The notes under the pieces: generated by a model
What the model was told of the DNA's origin: nothing
The model's input: the letters and a program-made list of their open reading frames with translations, nothing else
The model's database searches: none
Shown: one piece after another, positions 48,204-58,586 of the stretch
Position numbering within the stretch: the first letter of the stretch is position 1
Layout: every line of letters starts with the position of its first letter
Position numbers and translations under genes: made by a program
DNA from: Sulfurovum sp.
GTDB taxonomy: Bacteria > Campylobacterota > Campylobacteria > Campylobacterales > Sulfurovaceae
Reading direction: 5' to 3'
Length of the DNA: 64,000 nucleotides
Assembly (NCBI RefSeq): GCF_015493435.1
Contig: NZ_WGDD01000048.1
Location: 1-64,000, forward strand

Positions 48204-48989
48204 TTAGTTTCTTACGATAAATGCGCCCGGCATATTGTAATGCGCTTTAAACTCTCTCGCTTCGCCTTCAGAATCAAAGCCCATCAGCCATACACGGTAC
48301 AGCGGTGCACCGTTCACATCCGGGAACTTCCTGATAATAGGCTTATAGCGCGGATCGATGTGGGCATATCTGCGCTCAAAGACTTTGGCCCCCTCATACT
48401 TTCTGAAAGCACCTACCTGTACACCGAAATTGGTCAGGCGCACACGTGTGCTCGTCTTATTTTTTCTGGCTTTGGCAATGGCGGCCGGAGACTCTACCTT
48501 GCCCGCGAAACCAAGCACTTCTATCTGTACTTTGGCAATGCCCATTCTGTCAAGTCCCAACTCTTTTCCCGCTGCATAGGAGCAGTCAATGATCCGGCCT
48601 CGAACAAAAGGCCCTCTGTCATTGATACGTACGATCGTACTTTTCCCGTTCTGAAGGTTTGTTACCCGGACCATCGTATCCATTGGCCAGGTTTTGTGTG
48701 CCGCCGTCCGTGCATACATATTGTACCGCTCGCCGTTGCTTGTGTATTTACCGTGGAAGTTGGGACCGTACCAGCTCGAAATACCCTTCATTTTCTGCCC
48801 TACTTCCACATAAGTGGGAGTATAGCATTTTCCGCACACTTTGTACGCACGCATCGTCGATCTCTGTCTTGCAGCAGACGTATGCCCTGTTCCCCTGTAG
48901 GCCATTTTCTTTTTACTGGCACAACCGGTAAAAAACAGACTTGAGAGTACCACAGCAACCGATAGAAAAAGCATGGCAGATCGTCTCAT
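48204..48989 (-). CDS. rlpA: RlpA-family septal ring lytic transglycosylase with SPOR domain
   Basis: GISSWYGPNFHGKYTSNGERYNMYARTAAHKTWPMDTMVRVTNLQNGKS. Confidence 0.93.
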   Translation of the reverse strand: MRRSAMLFLSVAVVLSSLFFTGCASKKKMAYRGTGHTSAARQRSTMRAYKVCGKCYTPTYVEVGQKMKGISSWYGPNFHGKYTSNGERYNMYARTAAHKTWPMDTMVRVTNLQNGKSTIVRINDRGPFVRGRIIDCSYAAGKELGLDRMGIAKVQIEVLGFAGKVESPAAIAKARKNKTSTRVRLTNFGVQVGAFRKYEGAKVFERRYAHIDPRYKPIIRKFPDVNGAPLYRVWLMGFDSEGEAREFKAHYNMPGAFIVRN

Positions 48990-49043
48990 AGGCCCTCGAT
49001 TGTTTTTGGGTTATTATCTCTTTATTTCTCTTTATCTATGCTT

Positions 49044-50162
49044 TTACAGGCTTCGCAGCATTTGATCAAACATTTTTTGTGTTACAGGCACAAGAAGAAG
49101 AGAACCCAGTATCAGAAAGTCATCATCGAGTCTGTTGGCTCTTCTTATTTCCTCTGCGGTGCTATGGTATTTTTTGGCAATACTTTCGAGTGTATCTCCC
49201 ATTTTGACAACATGGGAGACAAAATGCGGTTTTACCGGTAGGGTTTCCGGTTCCTGTTTTAATTCATATTTGAGATAAAAAGGTATCATTTTTTCTTCAG
49301 GGATCATCAGAGTATAGACGGCTTTTTTGGTCGGTACGATACCGTGTTTGAACTGTCTGTTCATACGCAGAAGATCGAGCGGTTTCATTCCCAGGGTCCC
49401 TGCCAGTTTTTCAAGGTCGCATCCTCCGGAAATTTCAACCTGTACCGGCTGTGACTCACCCTCTCCCGGCCGTACTCCGAAATCTATATATTTTCCCTCG
49501 CCTATCATGGCAGCCAAAAGGATCTTCTGTATGTATTTGCGTGTTTCAGCCGGCAGATATTTGTCCCTTTCATCCGTCAGAATACCCAACTCGTCACTGC
49601 CTGCTTTTTTAATGGCACGCTTCAGCCGGCCTTCACCGCAATTGTAGGCAATGGCTGCAAGATACCATTTTCCGAACTGCTCATGCAGTTTTTTAAGGTA
49701 TTTTATCGCGGCATTGGTGGCACTGACCGGATCACAGCGTTCATCGAAACTGTTACATACATCCAGCTTGTAATGCTGTGCCGTTGCAGGCATGAATTGC
49801 CAGAGGCCTACGGCTTTTTTAGAAGACACAACATCGGTTGAAAAACCTGATTCCACCATGGAAAGATAGATGAACAGATCAGAAACCCCCTGATCCATCA
49901 AATACCCTTTGACCATAGGTGAAATCATTTCCCCTCTTTGCATGGAACGTTTATAGAGATGCCTGATACTCTTTTCATTCTTCCTGACAAAGCGTTCAAA
50001 ATCTTCATTGTCAATATACCCTTCATCGACATCGAATTCTGAAAATACATAGGTATAGACAGGATATTTTTCAGCAAGCGGGAGCGAAGCAGAAAAAAGT
50101 ACTGCGGGTATCAGGAGCAGACAGAAGAGAACCGGTTTGACACCCGTATATATCTTTTTCAT
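49044..50162 (-). CDS. mltD: Membrane-bound lytic murein transglycosylase with LysM
   Basis: MVESGFSTDVVSSKKAVGLWQFMPATA, AIAYNCGEGRL, C-terminal LysM. Confidence 0.93.
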   Translation of the reverse strand: MKKIYTGVKPVLFCLLLIPAVLFSASLPLAEKYPVYTYVFSEFDVDEGYIDNEDFERFVRKNEKSIRHLYKRSMQRGEMISPMVKGYLMDQGVSDLFIYLSMVESGFSTDVVSSKKAVGLWQFMPATAQHYKLDVCNSFDERCDPVSATNAAIKYLKKLHEQFGKWYLAAIAYNCGEGRLKRAIKKAGSDELGILTDERDKYLPAETRKYIQKILLAAMIGEGKYIDFGVRPGEGESQPVQVEISGGCDLEKLAGTLGMKPLDLLRMNRQFKHGIVPTKKAVYTLMIPEEKMIPFYLKYELKQEPETLPVKPHFVSHVVKMGDTLESIAKKYHSTAEEIRRANRLDDDFLILGSLLLVPVTQKMFDQMLRSL

Positions 50163-50164
50163 CC

Positions 50165-50938
50165 CTACTGCAGTCCGAAAAGTCTTTCGGCATTGTGTGT
50201 GGTCAATGTTTCCATACGGGATCTCGGCATGTCACTCAGCTCTGCCATCTTTTGTGCTACGAAGGTACAATAGGCGGGTTCATTCCGTTCACCCCTGTGG
50301 GGATGCGGTGTCAGATAGGGGGCATCTGTTTCGATCACCAGCCGCTCAAGAGGGATTTTCGGATACACATTAACCAGTTTTCTGGCATTTTTGAATGTCA
50401 GTACGCCTCCGATCCCATAATAAAAGTTTTTCGCTGCGAGTTTCAGCAGAGATTCATCTGCATTGTAGCAGTGTAGCACACCGCCCTCTTCTCCTGCATA
50501 GGCTTCAAGCAATTCCAGTGAATCGGCATTGGCATCCCTGATATGGACTATCAGCGGTTTTTTCAATTCTTTTGCCAAAAGGATCTGGTCTGTAAAAACC
50601 TCTTTCTGCAGCTTTTTCTCTGCAGCAGTTTCCGTTTCGCCCTCAGGCAGTCGAAAATAGTCCAGCCCGCATTCACCAATAGCAACACACTTCGGGTGAG
50701 CAGTGAATTTTTCCAGAAAAGCACGGTCATAGTTCCGGGAATCATAAGGATGGACACCCGCAGCGAACCACACAGCATCGTGCTGTTCTGAAATCTCAAC
50801 AGCCCTTTCCAGACTTTCAGGGTCTGCTCCGGGTATAATAAATTTTTCTACACCGTTTTCCCTGGCATAGTTTATCACTTCTTCAAGGTCATCATTGTAC
50901 CGTGCATCGTCAAGATGGCAGTGTGTGTCTATTATCAT
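50165..50938 (-). CDS. tatD: TatD-family deoxyribonuclease
   Basis: IIDTHCHLDDARY, ETDAPYLTPHPHRGERNEP. Confidence 0.95.
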   Translation of the reverse strand: MIIDTHCHLDDARYNDDLEEVINYARENGVEKFIIPGADPESLERAVEISEQHDAVWFAAGVHPYDSRNYDRAFLEKFTAHPKCVAIGECGLDYFRLPEGETETAAEKKLQKEVFTDQILLAKELKKPLIVHIRDANADSLELLEAYAGEEGGVLHCYNADESLLKLAAKNFYYGIGGVLTFKNARKLVNVYPKIPLERLVIETDAPYLTPHPHRGERNEPAYCTFVAQKMAELSDMPRSRMETLTTHNAERLFGLQ

Positions 50939-51138
50939 ATTTTTTACAGAACCCTGTTTTTTGGGTGAATTATAACAAAATTTACTGTTTTGGCAGCCTA
51001 AATGAAACTTACTCTAATCTTAAATGGGTTATAGTTATTTATCAATTAAAAATGGAAGATACAATAAAACCGCTGTAAACTGTGTGGTGAATGATATATT
51101 TTTATTGTACAGTCCGATGAAAAGAGGAGGTCTTTCCT

Positions 51139-52047
51139 ATGGCTGCTTATATTATCCTGTTTATTATAATTCTTATTTTTGCACTGCTTATCTATAACCC
51201 GGGTAAAACCCCACCCCCTCCGGAAGAAGAAGAAAAACCCTCAGACAACAGAAATAAAGAAGCTGAGGCCCAAAAAAAAGCCGAAGCCCAAAAAAGGACA
51301 GACGAGGAGCAAAAAGCTGCCAGGGAACGTACCAAAGTACAATTAGAACAAAGAGCCAGAGAAAAAGCAGCTAAAGAGCGTGAAGCACAGCAGAAGGCTG
51401 CAGAGCTGGAAACTGCCAAAAAAGCTTTGGAAAAAGAGGCTGCTGCCAAAAAAGAAGCGGAACGACAGGCGGCGGAAGCTGCTGCCGTAAAAGCCGAAGC
51501 AGAGAAAAAAGCCGCGGAAGAGGCGGCAAAGAGAAAAAAAGAACAAAAAAAGCGCGAGGCCAGAGAAAAAGCAGAGGCCGAGGCAAAAGCCAAAGAGACT
51601 GCCAGACGCGAAGCGGAACGGCAGGCGGCGGAAGCAGCGGCCCAAAAAGAGGAAGAAGAAAGAAAAGCTGCAAAACAGGAAGCCAAAGAAACAGTGGCAG
51701 AAAGCATTCCGGAAATACCGGAATATCCTGAATTCAGCCATTCAAGACTGCTTGAAATGGGACTCTCGGACGAGGAGGCAAGAGAATTTGTCGATGAACT
51801 CATTACACAGATCGAGAATCAGATCCCTCTTATTCAGGCAGCCATTGATGCAAACGATTTTCATCAAATGGAGCGCATGACGCACAGTATCAAAGGTTCT
51901 TCAACCAATATCGGTACCGGCGGGGTAGCCGATCTGCTGGTAGACTATAACACTTATCTTAAAACAGGCCATGACCTTCCCCTTGCCAAAGCCTACCTTG
52001 AAAACCTGAAGATCTATCTTGCAAAACTCCAAGAGCAGTACCGGTAG
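51139..52047 (+). CDS. Membrane-anchored coiled-coil protein with C-terminal HPt-like domain
   Basis: N-terminal TM, ~150 aa Lys/Glu/Ala coiled coil, MERMTHSIKGSSTNIGTGGVADLL HPt signature. Confidence 0.75.
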   Translation: MAAYIILFIIILIFALLIYNPGKTPPPPEEEEKPSDNRNKEAEAQKKAEAQKRTDEEQKAARERTKVQLEQRAREKAAKEREAQQKAAELETAKKALEKEAAAKKEAERQAAEAAAVKAEAEKKAAEEAAKRKKEQKKREAREKAEAEAKAKETARREAERQAAEAAAQKEEEERKAAKQEAKETVAESIPEIPEYPEFSHSRLLEMGLSDEEAREFVDELITQIENQIPLIQAAIDANDFHQMERMTHSIKGSSTNIGTGGVADLLVDYNTYLKTGHDLPLAKAYLENLKIYLAKLQEQYR

Positions 52048-52051
52048 ACTA

Positions 52052-53581
52052 CTATGCTCTCAGTTTTTTGGCAAAAGCTACCGCCTGCTCTGTCGGATTT
52101 TCACCAGCGATAATACGGGATATCTCTTCAATACGTCCCGCATCATCCAAAACCTGTACCCTGCTCTGCATGCCTTCTTTCGTAACCACAATATGCTGAT
52201 CTGCTTTCGCAGAAAGATGAGGCTGGTGTGAAATCGCAAATATCTGATAGACCGAAGAAAGTTTTGCGATCAGTGTGGCAATAGCGATCGATTCGTCTCC
52301 GCTGACATTGGCATCGATCTCATCGAGTATCAGCACGCCCTGCCCTTCAGACTTTTCATCGATACTGACTGCCATGAGTGCCAGGCGAAGTCGGTTGAAC
52401 TCCCCGCCGCTCAGAGTCGCTGTACCCGAACTGCCCAATCCTGCTTCTATCTCGTCTATACCTGTTTCACCCAGCGCAACGCCTCTGAAACCAAAATGCA
52501 TGGCAGAAAGCTTCAATGCTTCAAGATAAGTCGCCAGTCTTTTCTCGATCTCTTTTGCTTCTTTCTGACGTGCCAGGGAAATTTTCTGTGCCAGGGTAAA
52601 AAGCTCTGAATATTCCAGGTCCAGGAACTGTTCAAGCAGGCTTTTGTCACGCTCAATGTTTTCATACCCGGAAAGTTCAGCCTTTTTATCTTCTTTATAT
52701 ATCAGAGCTTCCTCTACAGAGCCATAGCGGTTCTTCAGGGCGGTCAGGTCACTCAGCCTGTCAAGCACTTCTTCCACATCGGTCTCTTCAAGTTCATCTG
52801 CAAGTATCTGCGTCTCTTCAAAATCGGCACGAAGCTGATTCATCGCGTCAAAGAATACATCACCCTCTTTCTCCAACAGACGGTAAACTTCCTCTATGCT
52901 GCTTTCCAGTTCGAAAATACCGGAAGCCTTCTCAAGTGCAGCTCTGATCTTGTCCACCCGAGAAAGCTGTTGTTTGATTTTCAGCAGTTTTTCTTCTTCC
53001 CCCGGCTGGGGGTCGATGCGTTCTATCTTTTCTATCTCATAGGCTGCAAACTCGATCAGTTCGGCCAGTCTGCTTTCATCTTCCTTGATCTTTTGCAGTT
53101 CCTGGGCTTTGCTTTTGTAGTGTGCATAACGTTTTTTGTACTCTTTCAGCAATGCTTTGAAATGTTTTTCCCTGCTTTTGATGGAATCATCGATCATTTC
53201 GATGAGTGTTTCTGATTCAAAACCGCTTTTGTCACGTACACTGAGATAGCGCACATACGGTTTAAAAAGTTCTGCCAGCGTTTTTTTGGAAATGTTCTGT
53301 CCGTCGATAAAGTAGCGCAGCTTCTCTTTTTTGAGTGCTTTGAGTGTCAATTCTTTTTCAAGCATATAGGCATCGCTTTTCAGTTTCGGCGGTTTGTTCA
53401 CTGAAAGCTCGCATAAAGCGGCTGCACCCTGTGTCGCAAAGCCGAAACTGGAAAGAAGTGCGGAGATCAGTACCGATTTCCCTGCTCCGCTCGGTCCGCT
53501 CAGCACAACCAGTCCCTTGTCAAACTCCAGTTCCACTTCACGAAAAGTCACCAGGTCACGCAAATAAAGCCGCTCTACCAA
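52052..53581 (-). CDS. recN: DNA repair protein RecN
   Basis: VVLSGPSGAGKSVLISALL, LSGGEFNRLRLALMAV, LILDEIDANVSGDES. Confidence 0.95.
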   Translation of the reverse strand: MVERLYLRDLVTFREVELEFDKGLVVLSGPSGAGKSVLISALLSSFGFATQGAAALCELSVNKPPKLKSDAYMLEKELTLKALKKEKLRYFIDGQNISKKTLAELFKPYVRYLSVRDKSGFESETLIEMIDDSIKSREKHFKALLKEYKKRYAHYKSKAQELQKIKEDESRLAELIEFAAYEIEKIERIDPQPGEEEKLLKIKQQLSRVDKIRAALEKASGIFELESSIEEVYRLLEKEGDVFFDAMNQLRADFEETQILADELEETDVEEVLDRLSDLTALKNRYGSVEEALIYKEDKKAELSGYENIERDKSLLEQFLDLEYSELFTLAQKISLARQKEAKEIEKRLATYLEALKLSAMHFGFRGVALGETGIDEIEAGLGSSGTATLSGGEFNRLRLALMAVSIDEKSEGQGVLILDEIDANVSGDESIAIATLIAKLSSVYQIFAISHQPHLSAKADQHIVVTKEGMQSRVQVLDDAGRIEEISRIIAGENPTEQAVAFAKKLRA

Positions 53582-54453
53582 TTTCGGTCTCCCCAGTGCA
53601 GTTTTTCACGAAGCACGGAAAAGTAGTTATGTTCTTTCCTGTGGATCAGTGTCGCACCCTTTTTGGCACCGGCAATATAGAGAACATCACCTTCATCCAG
53701 ATCATAGACTTCCTGTCCGTCAATAGAAGCAATAGCACGATATTTCTCCGCATCAAGTTCAATACCGAAATCAGCCGGTACGACAAGAGGGCGCTGATTT
53801 GCCAGCGAATGTGCCAAAACCGGGGTAATGATGAATGCCTGTGTCAGCGGGTACAAAATAGGGCCGCCGGCAGAGAGATTGTATGCTGTTGAGCCTGTCG
53901 GGGTAGAAATAATGAGCCCGTCACCCGTATAGCTGTTAAAACGTTCACCGTCGATAGAGGCATTGACCTTCACCATTTTGGAAGGTTCGGGAGAGGTAAT
54001 GACTACATCATTAAAGGCAATAAAGCGCTTTTTGTCTCCATTCTTTTTTTCGATATATCCCTCGATCATCATACGGTCATCTATACGGTACTCACCCAAA
54101 AGCAGACGCGCGAGAAAAGCATCTACTTCATCAATAGTGATATCGGCCAGAAATCCGAGATTTCCTGCATTGATACCTACTACCGGTTTATGAAAACCGT
54201 AACTTCTGCGCACCAGAGAAAGCAGTGTACCGTCTCCTCCGAGAGAGACAAGAAAATCGGAATTTTCACACATTTTTTCAAAAGGTACTCCCGGAAGTCC
54301 GACCATTGCAGCAGATTTTTCGGAAAGCATTACATTAATACCCTTTGCCTCGAACTGTGCTTTTATCGTTTGATACAACGCTTTGATCTCGGGAGACTCC
54401 GGTTTCAATATGAATCCGGCCGTTTTGGTCCGTGCTAATTTCTCTGTTTTCAT
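53575..54453 (-). CDS. nadK: NAD kinase
   Basis: LVSLGGDGTLLS, GINAGNLGFLADI, STPTGSTAYNLSAGGPI. Confidence 0.96.
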   Translation of the reverse strand: MKTEKLARTKTAGFILKPESPEIKALYQTIKAQFEAKGINVMLSEKSAAMVGLPGVPFEKMCENSDFLVSLGGDGTLLSLVRRSYGFHKPVVGINAGNLGFLADITIDEVDAFLARLLLGEYRIDDRMMIEGYIEKKNGDKKRFIAFNDVVITSPEPSKMVKVNASIDGERFNSYTGDGLIISTPTGSTAYNLSAGGPILYPLTQAFIITPVLAHSLANQRPLVVPADFGIELDAEKYRAIASIDGQEVYDLDEGDVLYIAGAKKGATLIHRKEHNYFSVLREKLHWGDRNW

Positions 54454-54715
54454 ATGTATCCTGTAGGGGTTCTATGGTCCGCCTGATAAAACGCGGTTCA
54501 TCATTGATTCATACATGTAGGGTATCATAATGTTGCTTTTGCAGGTTAAAAAAGTGTCGAATTGTCATATTTATCTTTCCTGATGTTTAGAGAATATACA
54601 AAAAATCCATCTTTAATTCAATATATAGATAAAAATTCTTATTTAATAAATTTAATCGTTATTTAAGCATGACTGTCCTATAATTCTTTTTATACAATTA
54701 TTTAGGAGCAAATCA

Positions 54716-55738
54716 ATGAAAACAATTAAAGTCGTAGGGATGTCACTGCTGGCATCTTCTTTACTGTTCGGTGCAGGAAGTCTTGCTGAGAAAGCCAAAA
54801 GTGTGGGATTAAAAGCCATCCCTGCAGACAAAGCGGCACTGATGAAGCTGACAGACCCTGACAAGACGGTTACCCCTGCAAGAGTTGAACTGGGTAAAAA
54901 ACTTTATTTCGAACCGCGTCTTTCCAAGAGCGGTATCATTTCGTGCAACACGTGTCACAACCTTGGACTGGGCGGTGTAGACGGTATTCCTGCGGCAAGA
55001 GGCCATATGTGGAGAGCCAACCCTCACCACCTCAACTCTCCGACAGTTTACAATGCTGTATTCTTCGACAGACAGTTCTGGGACGGACGAAGCCCTAATC
55101 TTGAAGACCAGGCACAGGGTCCTATGCAGGCGGCACCTGAAATGGCTGCGGCACCTTCTCTTGTAGAGGCAAGGGTCAACTCTATCCCTGCCTATGTTGA
55201 TGCATTTAAAAAAGCATATGGCAAAGATGTTAAGGTAGATTTTGTAACCATCACAAAAACCATCGGTATTTTTGAAAGAACCCTTGTCACACCATCAAGA
55301 TTTGACGACTATCTCAACGGTAAAGAGAATGCTCTGAGCAAAGAGGAAAAAGAGGGTCTTGCCACTTTCATTGACAAAGGATGTACTGCCTGTCATACAG
55401 GTATTGCCCTGGGAGGAAGCATGAAACCTTTCCCTACAGTTGGAAAGTTCAAGTATGCCAATGTAGGTGACTTCAAAGGAGACAAGAACGGTTTGGTCAA
55501 AACACCGACACTCAGGAACATCACAGAAACAGCACCCTACTTCCATAACGGAACCGTATGGAATCTTGCCGAAGCTGTCAAAATCATGGGTGAAACACAG
55601 CTTGGTATGAAAATTTCCGATGAAGACGCCAAAAAGATCGTGACTTTCTTCGGTGCACTCAAAGGAAGAAAACCTGAGATCATTTACCCTCAGTTTCCCG
55701 CAAGTACAGCGAAAACGCCCAAGCCGGAATTCAATTAA
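54716..55738 (+). CDS. ccp: Di-heme cytochrome c peroxidase
   Basis: CNTCHN and CTACHT heme motifs, PTLRNITETAPYFHNGTVWNLAEAV. Confidence 0.95.
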   Translation: MKTIKVVGMSLLASSLLFGAGSLAEKAKSVGLKAIPADKAALMKLTDPDKTVTPARVELGKKLYFEPRLSKSGIISCNTCHNLGLGGVDGIPAARGHMWRANPHHLNSPTVYNAVFFDRQFWDGRSPNLEDQAQGPMQAAPEMAAAPSLVEARVNSIPAYVDAFKKAYGKDVKVDFVTITKTIGIFERTLVTPSRFDDYLNGKENALSKEEKEGLATFIDKGCTACHTGIALGGSMKPFPTVGKFKYANVGDFKGDKNGLVKTPTLRNITETAPYFHNGTVWNLAEAVKIMGETQLGMKISDEDAKKIVTFFGALKGRKPEIIYPQFPASTAKTPKPEFN

Positions 55739-55824
55739 AGTACTTTCTTTTCCCGCCTCTTCCGGGGCGGCTCAATTTTCTCTATATATTATTTTGTTAT
55801 GATATCTTTTAAAAAAGGTATCCT

Positions 55825-57015
55825 ATGCATATGAATTTTTCGGAAGAGGCTGAAGACAGCTATTTCTTCTCCCAGCCACATCAGCCTTTTTTCATTCTCG
55901 CTTTTATCAGTGCTCTCGCCGGTATGCTGTTGTTTATGCTTTCCTATAAAGGCATACTGAACCTGTCCGTTTCGCCTGTCGGTTTTCATGTCTATGTATT
56001 TACCTATCTGATGTTCACACCTGCCTTTTTCGGATTTCTTTTTACAACATTCCCCCGTTTTACTGCCACACCGCCCATTGACAAAAGTGTATATATGCGT
56101 ATTTTCAGTTTTTACTATATCGGTGCAACACTCATACTGCTTGGCAGTATTGTCACGCCGGTTTTTTCCGGAATCGGTATGAGCATCGTTTTCATCGGCC
56201 ATTTCATGGGTACCCAGGTACTCAGAAAAATCTATAAGACCACTGTTATGGAAGACAAACACGATATCTTCTGGATACTTACAGCCATGAGCATCGGGGT
56301 GTTTGCACATTTTCTCTTCATTATTGCAGCATTTTTTTATGCACCGCTCATGGGTCTTTCCATAGAAATATCCGTTTATCTCTTTCTTTTTCTGCTGACC
56401 TTTTCCGTCGCACAGCGTATGGTTCCTTTTTTCTCCCACTGTACAGTCGAACGCAACCCGTATTTGATGAGAAGTATTTTTATACTGCTTATTTTGCATA
56501 TACTGCTTGAAGGTTTCTATACCAACAGCTCATTCATTGTTGATCTGCTGATCGGTGTACTGATCGCTAAAGAACTTCACCGCTGGAAACTCCCTTTCCC
56601 CAACCCGAATCCCCTGCTCTGGATCCTGCATATCGCACTGTTCTGGGTGCCTGTGGCTTTCATACTTTCAGGCCTGGTAAACCTTGTCACCCTCCTCAGC
56701 GGTATCAGTTTCCTTGCACTGGACATACATATGCTCGTGCTTGGCTTCGTTCTGACCATACTGATCGGTTTCGGTACCCGCGTGACCATCGGGCACTCAG
56801 AAAATATGCTGCAGGCCGACAAATGGACCACGCTGCTCTTTTACTGGACACAGGTCGTCGTCGTATCCCGTATCCTTGTTTCTCTTGCCGCTGCACTGGG
56901 TTATCATTTTATTATTCTCTTCGATATCTCTGCAACAGCCTGGCTCCTGCTGTTCATTGTCTGGGCTGTCCGTTTTTTCGATGTACTCATCAGAGGAAAA
57001 AAGCTTACTTCATAG
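55825..57015 (+). CDS. nnrS: NnrS family heme-copper membrane protein
   Basis: 396 aa, 12 TM pattern, QPHQPFFILAFISALAGM, IGFGTRVTIGHSE. Confidence 0.9.
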   Translation: MHMNFSEEAEDSYFFSQPHQPFFILAFISALAGMLLFMLSYKGILNLSVSPVGFHVYVFTYLMFTPAFFGFLFTTFPRFTATPPIDKSVYMRIFSFYYIGATLILLGSIVTPVFSGIGMSIVFIGHFMGTQVLRKIYKTTVMEDKHDIFWILTAMSIGVFAHFLFIIAAFFYAPLMGLSIEISVYLFLFLLTFSVAQRMVPFFSHCTVERNPYLMRSIFILLILHILLEGFYTNSSFIVDLLIGVLIAKELHRWKLPFPNPNPLLWILHIALFWVPVAFILSGLVNLVTLLSGISFLALDIHMLVLGFVLTILIGFGTRVTIGHSENMLQADKWTTLLFYWTQVVVVSRILVSLAAALGYHFIILFDISATAWLLLFIVWAVRFFDVLIRGKKLTS

Positions 57016-57169
57016 AAGGTATGCAACAGCGTACTCCCCCTGATGACCCACGGTGCATTTCAAATTTCATACAACCCCCTTCAACAGGCGCACTGCACAA
57101 ATTGCAAGAATGCTATTTCGAGATTCGGGGTATCTTCCCTTTGCTCCTGACTATGCTATAATGGCATTT

Positions 57170-57373
57170 ATGAAAAAATTATTCTATGCTGCACTTCTGT
57201 CAACACTGCTTTTTGCTGCAACACCTGAACAGGTAGAAAAATATCTTTCTGTAACCTATGCCGAAGAACAGCTCCTTGAACTTGAAAAGCACTTTTCCGT
57301 GATGCAGAGCAATTTTAGCCAAAACGATGAAAATACAGCCAGTACCTACGCTATTTTCAGGCACAAAAGATAG
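57170..57373 (+). CDS. Small exported hypothetical protein
   Basis: MKKLFYAALLSTLLFAATPEQVEKYLSVTYAEEQLLELEKHFSVMQ. Confidence 0.6.
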   Translation: MKKLFYAALLSTLLFAATPEQVEKYLSVTYAEEQLLELEKHFSVMQSNFSQNDENTASTYAIFRHKR

Positions 57374-57376
57374 ACT

Positions 57377-58198
57377 ATGAAACCCATTTATATTACTGAC
57401 CTCGACCATACCTTTCTGCGTACAGACCAGACCATAAGTCCTTTCAGCAGAAGTGTATGGAATGAGAAAAATCACAGCGCCATACTCTCCGTAGCGACAG
57501 CGAGAAGTTTTCAAAAAAGTCACGACTTTCTTGAAGCCCTGCATCTGCATGCACCGATGATCCTGCTTGATGGCACTATGATCGTCTCTCCTGAAAAAGA
57601 ACTCATTGATATCAAGCTTGTCAATAAGGCACTCGGGGATGCCGTCATAGACGAAGGCACAAAATTCGGTATTTTTCCCTTTGTCATTGCACTGAAAGAT
57701 ATGGATCTCAATGAAGCCTTTCTTTTTCCTACGGCACTCAACACACACCAGCACGGTGTCCTTGAAAATTACCGTAATGACCCGCGTATGGTCGAATGCA
57801 CAGAGATACGGGCTAGAGAGATGAATTTAAAGATTGTCTATTTCGGCAGCTATGCCGTGCTCAAACCGCTGACAGACCATATGCGGCAAACATTCGGGAA
57901 AGAACTGGAGTACAAACTTTCACCGGAAAAATACTCTGACGGCTGGTTTCTTACCATCCTGCATCCCGAAGGTGACAAAGCACATGCCCTGAAAAAAGTA
58001 ATGGAGCATTTGGGCAGAAGTTTGGAAGATGTTACCGTTTTTGGAGATTCAGTCAATGATATCGGCATGTTCAAACTTGCCGGTACTTCCGTAGCGGTCT
58101 CAAATGCATTGGATGAAGTGAAAAGTGTGGCGGATATCGTACTGCCCCACAGCAACGATGAGGATGCTGTGGCACACTACCTCGCCAGGCAGAACTAA
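57377..58198 (+). CDS. HAD-superfamily (Cof-type) hydrolase
   Basis: ITDLDHTFLRTDQT, VTVFGDSVNDIGMFKLAG. Confidence 0.88.
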   Translation: MKPIYITDLDHTFLRTDQTISPFSRSVWNEKNHSAILSVATARSFQKSHDFLEALHLHAPMILLDGTMIVSPEKELIDIKLVNKALGDAVIDEGTKFGIFPFVIALKDMDLNEAFLFPTALNTHQHGVLENYRNDPRMVECTEIRAREMNLKIVYFGSYAVLKPLTDHMRQTFGKELEYKLSPEKYSDGWFLTILHPEGDKAHALKKVMEHLGRSLEDVTVFGDSVNDIGMFKLAGTSVAVSNALDEVKSVADIVLPHSNDEDAVAHYLARQN

Positions 58199-58201
58199 GA
58201 T

Positions 58202-58549
58202 TTACTTTGAGATCGGGCTCGAACAGCCTATGCGTCCCTGCTTTGCAAGTTTTTCATAGATCGAAGGGGTGCCTTTGCCGATGGCGACTCCCATTTCCTC
58301 TTTAGCGCTCTCCTCTTCCCAGGTGATATCGCCTTTCTTACAGTCGCTCAGGCCGATCTTCTGGTAAAACACGATGACCTTCTCATCGACGTACGGCGAG
58401 ACATGCGCCCCTTTGGGGATATTGTACGATTTGCCCTTCACCGATACGACCGTGGTATCGGAGGGGTCGAAGTCAGGCTGGTTGCTGCTGCATCCTGTTG
58501 CCAAAAGCAAAGTCATAGCCGATGCTGTTATAATTAATCTGTTTCTCAT
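58202..58549 (-). CDS. Lipoprotein, hypothetical
   Basis: MRNRLIITASAMTLLLATGCSS lipobox. Confidence 0.65.
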   Translation of the reverse strand: MRNRLIITASAMTLLLATGCSSNQPDFDPSDTTVVSVKGKSYNIPKGAHVSPYVDEKVIVFYQKIGLSDCKKGDITWEEESAKEEMGVAIGKGTPSIYEKLAKQGRIGCSSPISK

Positions 58550-58586
58550 TGTATTCTTCCTCATTTATTTGATACGGTAATTGTAT

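Noticed and set aside
51192-51803. 203-aa Ser/Ala-rich - strand ORF and neighbours
   Set aside because: Reverse frames of the Lys/Glu/Ala coiled-coil repeat, a composition artefact
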